Positions 1-7,880 of a stretch of 64,000 nt of DNA are shown here, one piece after another. Positions within the stretch are counted from its first letter, which is position 1. Every line of letters begins with the position of its first letter. The notes below the pieces were generated by a model. That model was not told the DNA's origin and made no database searches. It saw only the letters and a list, made by a program, of their open reading frames with translations. The translations under genes were made by a program, and so were the position numbers. The stretch is from Acidobacteriota bacterium (GTDB lineage: Bacteria > Acidobacteriota > Terriglobia > Acidiferrales > UBA7541), in contig JABCZN010000001.1 in NCBI GenBank assembly GCA_013289665.1, positions 682,001 to 746,000 on the forward strand. The letters are read 5' to 3'.

Positions 1-707
1 AGGTCGCTCATCACGTCGCCATAAAGATTCGGCAGCAGCAGAACGTCAAACTGGTTCGGATTGATCACAATCTGCATGCAGGCGTTGTCCACGATCAGTT
101 CCTGGTACTCGATGTCTTTATACTTTTCCGCCACCGCCCGCACCGAGTGCAAAAACAGCCCGTCGCTCAGCTTCATGATGTTGGCCTTGTGAATCGCGTG
201 GATCTTTTTCCGCCCCATCTTGCGCGCATATTCGAATGCGAATTTCGCAATCCGCGTCGAAGCCTTCTCGGTAATGATCTTCAGGCTTTCCACCACGCCG
301 GGCACCACTTCGTGCTCCAGTCCCGAGTACAAATCCTCGGTGTTCTCGCGCACGATCACCACGTCCACCCCGTCGAAATGCGACTTCACCCCCGGCAGGT
401 TCTTCACCGGCCGCAGGTTCGCGTACAAATCCAGGCTCTTCCGCAGCGCCACGTTGACGCTGCGCGCCCCGCCTGCGATCGCCGTGGCCATCGGCCCCTT
501 CAGCGCCACGCGATTCCGCCGCACGGACTCGATCGCCGCCGCGTTCAACACCTCCGCGCCCGTCGTCGCCTTGTTGGTGTTTTCCGCGCGCGCCCCCAAT
601 ACCTCCCACTCAATCTGCACGCCCGAGGCGTCCAGCACACGCTGTGCGGCCGCCGCCACCTCGGGTCCAATTCCTTCGCCAGGCAACAATGTAACCGTAT
701 GTTTCAT
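1..707 (-). CDS. NAD-type isocitrate/isopropylmalate dehydrogenase, 3' end cut by window edge
   Basis: The first 235 codons of a decarboxylating dehydrogenase read leftward off the window. The start MKHTVTLLPGEGIGPEV carries the N-terminal GEGIGPE signature of the isocitrate/isopropylmalate dehydrogenase family. NTEDLYSGLEH and KANIMKLSDGLF favour the NAD-dependent isocitrate dehydrogenase (IDH3-like) branch over LeuB. Such enzymes oxidise isocitrate to 2-oxoglutarate and CO2 in the TCA cycle, in the cytosol. The frame stays open to base 1 and ends at the catalytic NLYGDVMSDL segment, so roughly the last third is missing. ATG at 707 fits the family start, although no strong ribosome-binding site precedes it. 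A tartrate dehydrogenase-like activity is a less likely alternative. Confidence 0.9.
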   Translation of the reverse strand, partial: MKHTVTLLPGEGIGPEVAAAAQRVLDASGVQIEWEVLGARAENTNKATTGAEVLNAAAIESVRRNRVALKGPMATAIAGGARSVNVALRKSLDLYANLRPVKNLPGVKSHFDGVDVVIVRENTEDLYSGLEHEVVPGVVESLKIITEKASTRIAKFAFEYARKMGRKKIHAIHKANIMKLSDGLFLHSVRAVAEKYKDIEYQELIVDNACMQIVINPNQFDVLLLPNLYGDVMSD

Positions 708-867
708 AAGGCATCTATATTAAGGGAAGTGGGCACAGCTTGTCGAAGTGCGCCGATTTTAGGGGATTTTAGGGGTTCTGGAGCCTCCTGCTACCTGGTC
801 GCTGTTTTCCGGGAAGGGCAGGGAGCAGTACTCTACTCGACACCCAAGTCTGCGCGATTCCAAGCTA

Positions 868-876
868 TGTTATACT
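868..876 (+). promoter_or_regulatory. Extended -10 promoter element
   Basis: TGTTATACT has the TG-N-TATACT form of an extended -10 sigma-70 promoter. It lies about 50 bp before the Fe-S carrier start. No good -35 hexamer sits 16-18 bp upstream, as expected for extended -10 promoters. Confidence 0.5.
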
Positions 877-891
877 AACAACGTATCTATC

Positions 892-911
892 CTCGCGGAG
901 GATTCCGCGAG
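892..911 (+). promoter_or_regulatory. Perfect 5'-UTR hairpin overlapping the Shine-Dalgarno region
   Basis: CTCGCGGA and TCCGCGAG form a perfect 8-bp stem around a 4-nt loop, directly before the GTGGAGG that serves as ribosome-binding site for the gene starting at 929. A stem this close to the binding site could modulate translation or mRNA stability. The structure is seen; the role is inferred. Confidence 0.4.
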
Positions 912-928
912 TGGAGGCCATAAAACTT

Positions 929-1252
929 ATGATTAATTTGACGCCCGTTGCCGCCGTAAAAGTGAAGGAAATCATGTCCATGCAGACCCCCGTTCCGGTG
1001 GCCCTGCGTGTTGCTGTTGTCGGTGGCGGCTGCTCCGGTTTCCAATACCACATGGCTTTTGAAAACCAGACCAACGACTCCGATGAAGTCGTGGATTTTA
1101 ACGGCTTGAAGGTTGCCGTCGACCAGATGAGTTCCATGTACCTTGAGGGCGTCGAAATCGACTACGTCGAGACCCTCGAAGGCGCCGGCTTCAAGTTCAA
1201 CAACCCCAACGTGAAGAGCACCTGCGGCTGCGGCAGCTCCTTCAGCGTCTAG
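929..1252 (+). CDS. erpA: A-type iron-sulfur cluster carrier (ErpA/IscA/HesB family)
   Basis: A 107-residue protein that accepts Fe-S clusters from the assembly scaffold and passes them to apo-proteins in the cytosol. The three ligand cysteines are visible: GGGCSGFQY near residue 30 and the C-terminal TCGCGSSFSV. NPNVKSTCGCGSSFS resembles ErpA more than IscA or SufA. ATG at 929 is preferred to the upstream GTG at 911, because GGAGG (913-917) lies 11 nt ahead of the ATG and the GTG overlaps it. It appears monocistronic, with an extended -10 promoter and a leader hairpin upstream and two hairpins downstream. The divergent isocitrate dehydrogenase shares the upstream region. Confidence 0.9.
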   Translation: MINLTPVAAVKVKEIMSMQTPVPVALRVAVVGGGCSGFQYHMAFENQTNDSDEVVDFNGLKVAVDQMSSMYLEGVEIDYVETLEGAGFKFNNPNVKSTCGCGSSFSV

Positions 1253-1307
1253 ATCCCGTAGCGGCCACTTTCAAATTGGCCCTTCTTGCATTCACTAGGC
1301 TTCTCTC

Positions 1308-1362
1308 AGGCTCCTGGCATCCAGGAGCCTTGCTCCTTGTAGGCGCCTGGTTTTAACCAGGC
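1308..1362 (+). repeat. Two perfect hairpins after the Fe-S carrier gene
   Basis: A 10-bp stem with 3-nt loop (AGGCTCCTGG / CCAGGAGCCT, 1308-1330) is followed by an 8-bp stem with 2-nt loop (GCCTGGTT / AACCAGGC, 1345-1362). Then comes a C-type stretch (1376-1416) of CTGTGC/CTGTGT words ending in GCGTTAA. The second hairpin's flank TGTAGGCG and the C-type block recur elsewhere in the window. There is no U-tract, so these are not classical intrinsic terminators. Confidence 0.6.
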
Positions 1363-1491
1363 CCGCCCGCTTCTGTGCGGTCTCTGTGCTCTATCCCTGT
1401 GTCCTCATGCGTTAAATCCGATCTCTTCATCCCAACCCACTTTACTTAGGCCCCGTACCCGCGCACTATACGCATTCATGGAGGCAACAAC

Positions 1492-2388
1492 ATGGATTCC
1501 AAACAGGTAATCTTCATCACCGGCTCCAGCACCGGCTTCGGCCGTCTCTTCGCCGAAACCCTCGCGCGCCACGGCCACACCGTCTTCGCCACCATGCGCG
1601 ATCCCCAGGGCAAAAATGCCAAACACGCCGCCGATCTTCTCGCCCTCGCCAGAAGGGAATCGTTCTCGATCTTCACCCTGGAATGCGACGTCACGAGCGA
1701 CGCATCCGTCGAAAATGCGGTCCGCGCCGCCGTCGCTCAATCCGGTCGCATTGACGTCGCCGTCAACAACGCCGGTTACGGCCTCATGGGCCTCGCCGAG
1801 GCAGTCACCACCCAGCAAGCGCAGCAGATCATGGACACGAATTTCATGGGGTGCGTCCGCGTCAACCGCGCCGTCCTTCCCCACATGCGCCGCCACCGCA
1901 AGGGCCTGCTGATGCACATCAGCAGCGGCGCTGGCCGCGTCGTCATACCTGCCTTCTCGCTCTACACCGCCAGCAAATTCGCCATGGAAGCTCTCGCGGA
2001 GACCTATCGCTACGAACTGGCCACCCAGGGCATCGAATCCGTGGTCGTCGAACCCGGCGCCTACCAGACTCCCGTGTTCGGCAATCTCGTCGCCGCCGCC
2101 GACCAGTCCCGCTCGGACACCTACGGCATCACCAATAACATTCCGTCCAAGATGACTGCCCTTCTGTCCGCCGCAGCCGGGAATCCCCAGGAAGTCGCCG
2201 ACGCCGTGCTGCGCATTATCGAAACTCCCGTGGGCCAAAAGAAGCTGCGCTATCGCGTCAGCGAAGCGGACCTCGGCGTTGATGAAATCAACGCCGCCTC
2301 TGAACGCGTGCAATCCCGCCTCCTCGAAATGTTTGGCCTCACCGCTGAAACCACCTTCGTCCACCGAGACGCCGCCGGCGCGGATTAA
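1492..2388 (+). CDS. Short-chain dehydrogenase/reductase (SDR family)
   Basis: A 298-residue classical SDR using NAD(P)H on an unidentified carbonyl or alcohol substrate. The Rossmann nucleotide motif TGSSTGFGR is at residues 10-18, NNAG at 92-95, the catalytic serine in HISSGAG near 144, and YTASK at 158-162. The length exceeds the 250-residue norm because of a C-terminal extension typical of the 17-beta-HSD-like/retinol-type classical SDRs. The start follows ATGGAGG with good spacing. The next gene begins 8 bp downstream on the same strand, so they may be co-transcribed. The substrate cannot be read from the sequence. Confidence 0.88.
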   Translation: MDSKQVIFITGSSTGFGRLFAETLARHGHTVFATMRDPQGKNAKHAADLLALARRESFSIFTLECDVTSDASVENAVRAAVAQSGRIDVAVNNAGYGLMGLAEAVTTQQAQQIMDTNFMGCVRVNRAVLPHMRRHRKGLLMHISSGAGRVVIPAFSLYTASKFAMEALAETYRYELATQGIESVVVEPGAYQTPVFGNLVAAADQSRSDTYGITNNIPSKMTALLSAAAGNPQEVADAVLRIIETPVGQKKLRYRVSEADLGVDEINAASERVQSRLLEMFGLTAETTFVHRDAAGAD

Positions 2389-2396
2389 CCTCTGAT

Positions 2397-2793
2397 ATGA
2401 AATTGGCTCGCCAGTTTATAAAATTCCTCGCCGCCGGCATGACTTTTGTGGGGCTGTCCATCGCTGTTTGGCATCTGATGTATCCCTCCCGCAGTGATCC
2501 AAAAAACCCACGATACGTGCTGTGGAAAGTTGGCTTGTACGGGATGGATCCTGAGCTTGCCATTGCGCCGATGGTAGGGGACGCTCAACGGGATGCACTA
2601 GTTGTGGGAAAATCGAAAGAGGAACTGCGAAGAAAATTTGGATATCTCACCGCATGCTCAGGCCCCGTCCTATACCTGCTATCAAGATGAGGGCAGGAAA
2701 GATGCCGATGAGCTGTTCATCAGAAATAGTCCGTGGATGGTAGTCTTCAAGGATGACAAGGCCTCGGGACTTGTCTTATTCAAGGGATGCTAG
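2397..2793 (+). pseudogene. Small membrane-anchored protein gene with a +1 frameshift
   Basis: Two overlapping frames read as one protein if one base is removed near 2640-2660. Frame one (from ATG 2397) gives a membrane helix (FLAAGMTFVGLSIAVWHLMY) and then VVGKSKEELRRKFGYLT. Frame two continues with PSYTCYQDEGRKDADELF and ends NSPWMVVFKDDKASGLVLF. The joined layout, KSKEELRRKFG followed by a tyrosine-rich strand and a final beta-hairpin, recalls the SmpA/OmlA-like fold of many small envelope proteins. That resemblance is by eye only. Frame one alone ends at 2690 (97 residues). Either the gene is broken, or there is a sequencing error or programmed shift. GC content is lower than in its neighbours. 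Confidence 0.55.
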
Positions 2794-2866
2794 GAAAGCC
2801 TAAAAGCGGACTCCTTGCGGAATTTGCATTCTCCCCGCTCCCCACTTATCCTAATCTTCAGTCCGA

Positions 2867-4507
2867 ATGAAGATAGCCCTCGCCCAATTCAACCCAACCG
2901 TCGGCGACTTTGAAGGCAACTCCTCCCGCATCCTCGAACTCGCGGAACAAGCCATGCGCCGCGGCGCGGAACTCGCCGTCTTTTCCGAGCTGTGCATCTG
3001 CGGCTATCTCCCACTCGATCTCCTCGAGCGACCCGCTTTCATCCAGCGCAATCTCGACACGCTCAAAGACATCGCCTACCGCATGCCTCTCCCCGCCGTC
3101 GTAGGCTTTGCCGGCCGAGTGGATCATCCCCGCACTGGGCCAGCAATTGCCAACAAAGCCGCGCTCATCCAGGACGGCCGCGTCGTTTTCGAGCAAAGCA
3201 AAATGCTTTTACCCACATACGACGTCTTTGACGAATCGCGCTATTTCCAACCCGGTGAAAAGGATTACGTCTACGGCCTCGGCCGCGAACAGCTGGGCAT
3301 CACCATCTGCGAAGACGTCTGGAACGACAAAAATTTCTGGGCCAAGCCGCGCTACGCCCGCGACCCCGTCACCGAACTCATCCAGCAGGGAACTAGCATC
3401 CTTCTCAATATCTCCGCCTCTCCCTACACCATTGACAAACGCTCCCTGCGCATCGAAATGCTTCGCTCCATCGCTCAGCAGCATCGCCGCCCGATCATCT
3501 ACGTCAACCAGGTGGGCGGCGACGACTCGCTCATCTTCGATGGCGCAAGCATGGCCCTCACGCCCGACGGCCATATCGCCGCGCAAGCCAAAGCCTTCGA
3601 GGAAGACCTCGTCCTCTTCGATACTGTCACCGGCAAAGGCGACATCCACCCGCAATCCAAGGAAGAAATCGCCTACGCTTACCAGGCGATCATCACCGGC
3701 ACCCGCGACTACGTCCGCAAATGTAATTTCAGCAAAACCATCGTCGGCCTCAGCGGGGGAGTGGACTCCGCCGTCGTCGCCGCCATCGCCGTTGACGCCC
3801 TCGGCAAGGAAAACGTTCTGGGCGTCTCCATGCCCGGCCCCTACTCCTCCGAAGGCAGCCAGACCGACGCCAGGTGCCTGGCCCACAACCTCGGCATTGA
3901 ATTCCTGACTGTCCCTATCAATTCCGTATTCGATTCCTACATCCACACCCTCAAACCGGTCTTTGGCAGTCGTCCCGCGGACGCCACCGAAGAAAACATC
4001 CAGGCCCGCATTCGCGGCAATTATCTGATGGCCCTTTCGAACAAATTCGGCTCCATGGTCCTCAGCACCGGCAACAAATCCGAAATCGCCGTTGGCTACT
4101 GCACGCTTTACGGCGACATGGCCGGCGGACTCGCGGTCATCTCCGACGTGCCCAAACTCATGGTCTATGAGCTTGCCGAGTTCATAAATCGCGAAAGGGA
4201 ACTGATCCCCCGCTCCACCATTGAGAAACCTCCCAGCGCCGAGTTGCGTCCAAATCAAAAGGACTCGGACTCTCTGCCGCCCTACGAAGTGCTGGACCGC
4301 ATCCTGAAGGCCTATATCGAGGAAGTGAAAACGCCGGTGGAGATTGCCGAGGATTTTGGCTACGATCTGCAACTCGTCCGAAACATCGCCATGCTCGTAG
4401 ATCGCAATGAATACAAGCGCAAACAAGCCGCGCCCGGCCTCAAAATCACCTCGCGCGCCTTCGGCTTCGGCCGTCCTTTTCCCATCGCCCAGCGCTTTGT
4501 CCCATGA
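2867..4507 (+). CDS. nadE: Glutamine-dependent NAD(+) synthetase
   Basis: A 546-residue two-domain enzyme that makes NAD+ from nicotinic acid adenine dinucleotide, ATP and glutamine, the last step of NAD synthesis, in the cytosol. The N-terminal nitrilase-fold glutaminase (about 1-260) shows the Glu-Lys-Cys triad at E41 (FSELCICGY), K112 (FEQSKMLLPTYD) and C148 (ITICEDVW). The C-terminal synthetase has the PP-loop SGGVDS at 296-301 and STGNKSE further on. The length matches the glutamine-using class rather than the 270-residue ammonia-only enzyme. It stands alone between a broken small gene and a secreted thioredoxin-fold protein. Confidence 0.96.
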   Translation: MKIALAQFNPTVGDFEGNSSRILELAEQAMRRGAELAVFSELCICGYLPLDLLERPAFIQRNLDTLKDIAYRMPLPAVVGFAGRVDHPRTGPAIANKAALIQDGRVVFEQSKMLLPTYDVFDESRYFQPGEKDYVYGLGREQLGITICEDVWNDKNFWAKPRYARDPVTELIQQGTSILLNISASPYTIDKRSLRIEMLRSIAQQHRRPIIYVNQVGGDDSLIFDGASMALTPDGHIAAQAKAFEEDLVLFDTVTGKGDIHPQSKEEIAYAYQAIITGTRDYVRKCNFSKTIVGLSGGVDSAVVAAIAVDALGKENVLGVSMPGPYSSEGSQTDARCLAHNLGIEFLTVPINSVFDSYIHTLKPVFGSRPADATEENIQARIRGNYLMALSNKFGSMVLSTGNKSEIAVGYCTLYGDMAGGLAVISDVPKLMVYELAEFINRERELIPRSTIEKPPSAELRPNQKDSDSLPPYEVLDRILKAYIEEVKTPVEIAEDFGYDLQLVRNIAMLVDRNEYKRKQAAPGLKITSRAFGFGRPFPIAQRFVP

Positions 4508-4580
4508 GGCGACATGGTTTTGTAGTGTTTACCGGAGATGTAGGAAGGGCCGCAAGTTCAAATAAAAGGAACGCCATCGC

Positions 4581-5459
4581 GTGAAAAACAAACTCCGCCC
4601 AATCACACTTCTGCTCGTCGCTACCTTCGTAACGTCATTCACGCACGCACAACAACCCGCCGCCAATCCGCAAACCCCACTCCAAAAAAGCATCGAAACC
4701 TATCTCCGCCGCGCCTTCGCCCTCGGCCCCGACGTCCAGATCACCATCGCCGCACCCACCGAGATCGGGAACTCCGGCCTCCTCGAAACCGATATTGACG
4801 TCAAAACCGACCAGGGTTCCAATCAGGTCAAAATGTACCTTACCAAAGACGGCCGTTACCTTCTCCGCGGCGAACTCTCCGACCTCTCCAAGGATCCCCT
4901 CGCCGAAAACACCTCCAAGCTGGACCTCTCCAAATCCCCGGTGCTTGGCGATCCCAAAGCCACGGTCACGGTTGTCGAATTCGCCGACTTCGAATGCCCG
5001 GTCTGCCGCAGCCTGCACGACGCCCTCCGCGGCATCCTGCCCAACTATCCGCAGGTCAAGCTCATCTTCAAGGACTTCCCCCTCGACGCCCTGCATCCCT
5101 GGGCGCGCACCGCCTCGCTTGCCGGACGCTGCACATACCAGCAAGACCCCGCTGCCTTCTGGAAGTTCTACGATTTCATCTACGACAAGCAGGACCTCAT
5201 CTCGGCCGCCAACGTCTACGAACGAGTTGTGGATTTCGCCGCCCAGGCCAACCTGAACCAGGACTCCTTCAAGGCCTGCCTGGCCTCGCCCCAAGCCACC
5301 GCCGAGGTGGACGCCAGCCTCGCCAACGGCAACCTCCTTGAGGTCCGCAGCACTCCAACCCTCTTCGTCAACGGCCGCCGCATCGTGGGCGCCGATCCCC
5401 ACGGCATCCAGCAATACATCGACTACGAACTAGCCCAACAAAAATCCGCCAAGAAATAA
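4581..5459 (+). CDS. Secreted DsbA-like thioredoxin-fold protein
   Basis: This 292-residue protein begins with a Sec signal peptide (MKNKLRPITLLLVATFV...THA, cleavage near residue 23), so it acts outside the cytosol. Residues 30-110 form an unassigned alpha/beta domain seen in many acidobacterial DsbA-like proteins. From 115 a DsbA/DSBA-like thioredoxin domain follows (VVEFADFECPVC), with the active-site CPVC at 139-142 and the cis-proline strand STPTLFVNGRRIVG near the C-terminus. The CxxC pair suggests thiol-disulfide oxidation or isomerisation of exported proteins. Its partner is not in the window. Confidence 0.88.
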   Translation: MKNKLRPITLLLVATFVTSFTHAQQPAANPQTPLQKSIETYLRRAFALGPDVQITIAAPTEIGNSGLLETDIDVKTDQGSNQVKMYLTKDGRYLLRGELSDLSKDPLAENTSKLDLSKSPVLGDPKATVTVVEFADFECPVCRSLHDALRGILPNYPQVKLIFKDFPLDALHPWARTASLAGRCTYQQDPAAFWKFYDFIYDKQDLISAANVYERVVDFAAQANLNQDSFKACLASPQATAEVDASLANGNLLEVRSTPTLFVNGRRIVGADPHGIQQYIDYELAQQKSAKK

Positions 5460-6045
5460 TCCCAATCGATGCAATCTTCGAATTCTCCGGCACCAAGATG
5501 TGACGCTGGCATTGGCATCCCGACCAGGTGGGGATGCCGGCGGAGCAATTCGCCAATTTTGCCCGGACGATGCCCCAGGGGAGAGAACTGCAGCCGAGAA
5601 CTGCGAGGCAGGGTTCAATACGCGAGACCCAGAGGCGACTCGATTTGACCTATTTGTTAGTTTACATAATATATCTTATAGGACGCAGTGTTTGGCGGAA
5701 TTTTCAGGCTATCTCAAGCTCCTCCAAGAGGCCATCAGCTCATCATCGGTCCGCTCCGCGTAACGGCCATCTTCAGGTCGCCCCGTGTAGTGGCCGATCT
5801 TCAGATCATCAATTCAAAACCGGCACTAACCATCGCTTGCTTCCAGCCGAGCGACGAGAGAAATTCTCCATCATTTCGCTTATTTTTTCCGATCCTTCCG
5901 TCCCACCCGACTGTCCCATTCCGGAAATCTGGCCTCAACAAATTACTACTTCCCTCTCAAAAAATTCATCCAACCTTCGCTTGACATCCCCTTCCCAGTG
6001 GTTCACTTTCAAACTATTGCGCTCCGCCCAAGAAGGTGGCCACTG
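5460..6045. other. 586-bp gene-free stretch carrying the dif-like site
   Basis: I see no credible gene here: the open frames have poor composition and no ribosome-binding sites. It holds a 7-bp-stem hairpin (GCATCCC 5515-5521 / GGGATGC 5531-5537), the dif-like site at 5659-5686, and a partial GTGGCCGATCTTCAGATC element at about 5787. That last element also occurs at 31648 and 53930. The stretch around the dif-like site is distinctly AT-rich compared with the rest of the window. Confidence 0.6.
5659..5686 (-). other. dif: Candidate dif site (XerC/XerD recombination site)
   Basis: Read on the minus strand, the 28 bp split into an 11-bp arm GCGTCCTATAA, a 6-bp centre GATATA and an 11-bp arm TTATGTAAACT. 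This is the 11-6-11 layout of bacterial dif. The right arm is the XerD-type arm. Against the Bacillus subtilis dif as I remember it, 24 of 28 positions agree, including the whole right arm. Against E. coli dif the XerD arm agrees at 9 of 11. XerCD would resolve chromosome dimers here in the replication terminus. No xer gene lies in the window, so assignment rests on sequence alone. Confidence 0.75.
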
Positions 6046-6399
6046 ATGTCCTTTTTCTGCCATCAAGTCAGTTACACCACAGACGCCCGCAATCGACTTC
6101 TTCACGATCCGCTCGATCGTTTTGAAGCCATCCGCGCCCCCATCGAAAAACTCGGCGGCAAGGTCCAATCCTCCTTCTTCACGCTTGGCCCGTTCGATGT
6201 GCTGGTCATCTCCGAATTTCCCGATGACATCTCTCCCGCAGCCATTTCCGTGGCCTTCTCACAAGGAGGAGCCATCGCCAGCATTCACACCATCCCGCTT
6301 CTTCCCCTGGCGGAAGCTCGCGACCTCCAATCCGACTCCGCCTCGCCGGGCCAATCGGCACGTACACTTTCCACCTTCGCCGCCTCGTCCGGCCGCTAG
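6046..6399 (+). CDS. GYD domain protein
   Basis: A 117-residue protein of the GYD family: QVSYTTDARNRLLHDPLDRF, then IEKLGGKVQSSFFTLGPFDV and VISEFPDDISPAAISVAFS. This is a small ferredoxin-like alpha/beta fold usually annotated as unknown function. GYD is named for a motif that here reads GPFD. I chose ATG 6046 because AAGGTGG sits 7 nt upstream and the family start (about 10 residues before QVSY) falls there. About 20 C-terminal residues (SASPGQSARTLSTF onward) extend past the usual end. It stands alone next to the dif-like site. Confidence 0.8.
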   Translation: MSFFCHQVSYTTDARNRLLHDPLDRFEAIRAPIEKLGGKVQSSFFTLGPFDVLVISEFPDDISPAAISVAFSQGGAIASIHTIPLLPLAEARDLQSDSASPGQSARTLSTFAASSGR

Positions 6400-6882
6400 C
6401 TTATTTTGAGTGCGCCAGCGCAGCTGCCGCTTTTGCGGCGTAGTCCCACCCGCCCACCGCCCGATCACGAGAAGTTGTCATCCTGAAACTATCCGATAAG
6501 GATGGTCGAAGGACCTCAACTTCAGCCCGAAGAGAGGATCGAAGTATAGGTGTTGGTTTTCTTTCTTTTGCTTTTCGCTCCCCTTCTGTAAATCGGGGAG
6601 TCGCAAAGCGCCGGGTTCAGCCAGAGTGAGCGCAGCGGCTATCGCTGTGCCCTCAAATTCAATCTGGCCGGGTGCGGATCCACGTCGCTGATTCCGCCCC
6701 GATAACTTCTCTCCGCAATGAACCTGGCGCCGAGGGGCGCAGCCGCTGACGATAGGGAGAGTATCGTGCTGCGCCCCTCTTTTTACGGAGTGGAGGGACC
6801 GCGACAAGCTCTCAACGTCACGTTACCTCACCTCAACTGCCGAGATGCTCGCTTCTTGCTGCTCCTCTGCTAAACTTTCCCC
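6400..6882. repeat. Composite of dispersed elements S and G plus a strong hairpin
   Basis: No gene is seen. From left: an S element (6405-6440, GAGTGCGCCAGCGCAGCTG...), a G element (6476-6517, TGTCATCCTGAAACTATCC then GAAGGACC), a low-complexity stretch, a long hairpin with U-tract (6732-6784), and a trailing GGAGTGGAGGGACC that matches the right end of other G elements. The order resembles that at 51472-51745 and 60287-60370. Confidence 0.65.
6732..6784 (+). terminator. Long hairpin with U-tract
   Basis: GAGGGGCGCAGC (6732-6743) pairs perfectly with GCTGCGCCCCTC (6768-6779). An inner ACGATA/TATCGT stem lies inside and TTTTT follows at 6780. It meets the criteria for a rightward intrinsic terminator, but lies 330 bp after the GYD gene within a repeat mosaic. 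Confidence 0.6.
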
Positions 6883-7710
6883 ATGCCTTCTCCGCAAGCG
6901 GCCCCGCACCTCGTCAACATCCGCCTCCACCCCATCAAATCTCTCGACCCCGTTTCCGTTCGCGAAGCCCGTATCAACCCCTCTGGCGGACTCGCCCTAG
7001 ACCGCGCATGGGCGCTCTACTCCGTCGACGGCAAATGGGTCAATGGCAAGCGCACTCCCGCCGTCCACCTCATCCGCGCCGCCTACTCCACCGGCCTCCG
7101 CGAAGTCGCCCTCTCCGTCCCCGGTGACCGCCGCGAACTCCCCACACGCACCTTCGCCTTCCCCGAAGCCCACGAAGACGCTGCCGAATGGTTCAGCGTC
7201 TTCTTCGAGCAGCAAATCATCGTGCGCTACTCGGAAAATGGTTTTCCTGACGACTCCCTCGCCAACGGCCCCACCATAATCTCGACCGCCTCGCTCGAAT
7301 CCGTCTGCAGTTGGTTTCCTCCAAACCCCAAGGGTTTCCCCGGCATCACCGTCGACGAAGCCCGCCAACGCTTCCGCACCACACTCGAAATCAACGGCGT
7401 CCCCGCCTTCTGGGAAGATCAACTCTTCGGCGAAGATGAACGCAGCGTAGTCCGCTTCAAAATTGGTGAAGTCAATTTCGAGGGCAGCAATCCCTGCGCC
7501 CGTTGCCCCGTCCCTCCGCGCAATCCCCAAACCGGCGAACTCTTCGACGGCTTCCAAAAACGCTTTACCCAGCTCCGCGAATCCAACCTGCCGCCCTGGT
7601 CCGTCCGCCCCCGCTTCGACCACTTCTATCGCCTGGCCACCAACACCCGCGTCGCCCCAACCGAATCCGACAAACTCCTGCGTGTAGGCGATCCCCTCCG
7701 CCTCTCCTAA
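6883..7710 (+). CDS. MOSC domain protein with N-terminal beta-barrel
   Basis: A 275-residue protein with a MOSC N-terminal beta-barrel (about 8-120; YPIKS-like HPIKSLDPVSV, GGLALDRAWAL) followed by the MOSC domain. The conserved cysteine is in NPCARCPVPPRNPQTGE near residue 205. MOSC domains bind the sulfurated molybdenum cofactor or act as sulfur carriers, as in MOCOS and the YcbX/mARC amidoxime reductases. The domain layout matches YcbX without its ferredoxin part. No molybdenum genes are nearby. Start at ATG 6883 follows the pattern MPSPQAAPHLVNIRLHPIKS. Confidence 0.85.
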   Translation: MPSPQAAPHLVNIRLHPIKSLDPVSVREARINPSGGLALDRAWALYSVDGKWVNGKRTPAVHLIRAAYSTGLREVALSVPGDRRELPTRTFAFPEAHEDAAEWFSVFFEQQIIVRYSENGFPDDSLANGPTIISTASLESVCSWFPPNPKGFPGITVDEARQRFRTTLEINGVPAFWEDQLFGEDERSVVRFKIGEVNFEGSNPCARCPVPPRNPQTGELFDGFQKRFTQLRESNLPPWSVRPRFDHFYRLATNTRVAPTESDKLLRVGDPLRLS

Positions 7711-7811
7711 TTCTTCGACGTAGGCGCATGGCTTTAGCTAGCAGGGAGCGCGGGCATACACACACGGCTGAAACGAGCATCATTTCGTGGATTCTTGTTA
7801 CTTCACCCGTT

Positions 7812-7851
7812 CCAAAAACAAAAGACGCCCCGATCCCTTGGAGCGCCTTTC
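7812..7851 (-). terminator. Intrinsic terminator of the ypdA-nuoI pair
   Basis: On the minus strand GGCGCTCC pairs with GGGGCGTC (8 bp with G-U pairs, 8-nt loop) followed by TTTTGTTTTTGG. It lies 30 bp after the nuoI stop. The G-interrupted U-tract recurs in the other minus-strand terminators of this window. Confidence 0.7.
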
Positions 7852-7880
7852 CCAGCCTCAGTTCTCGTTTTCCAATCTCT

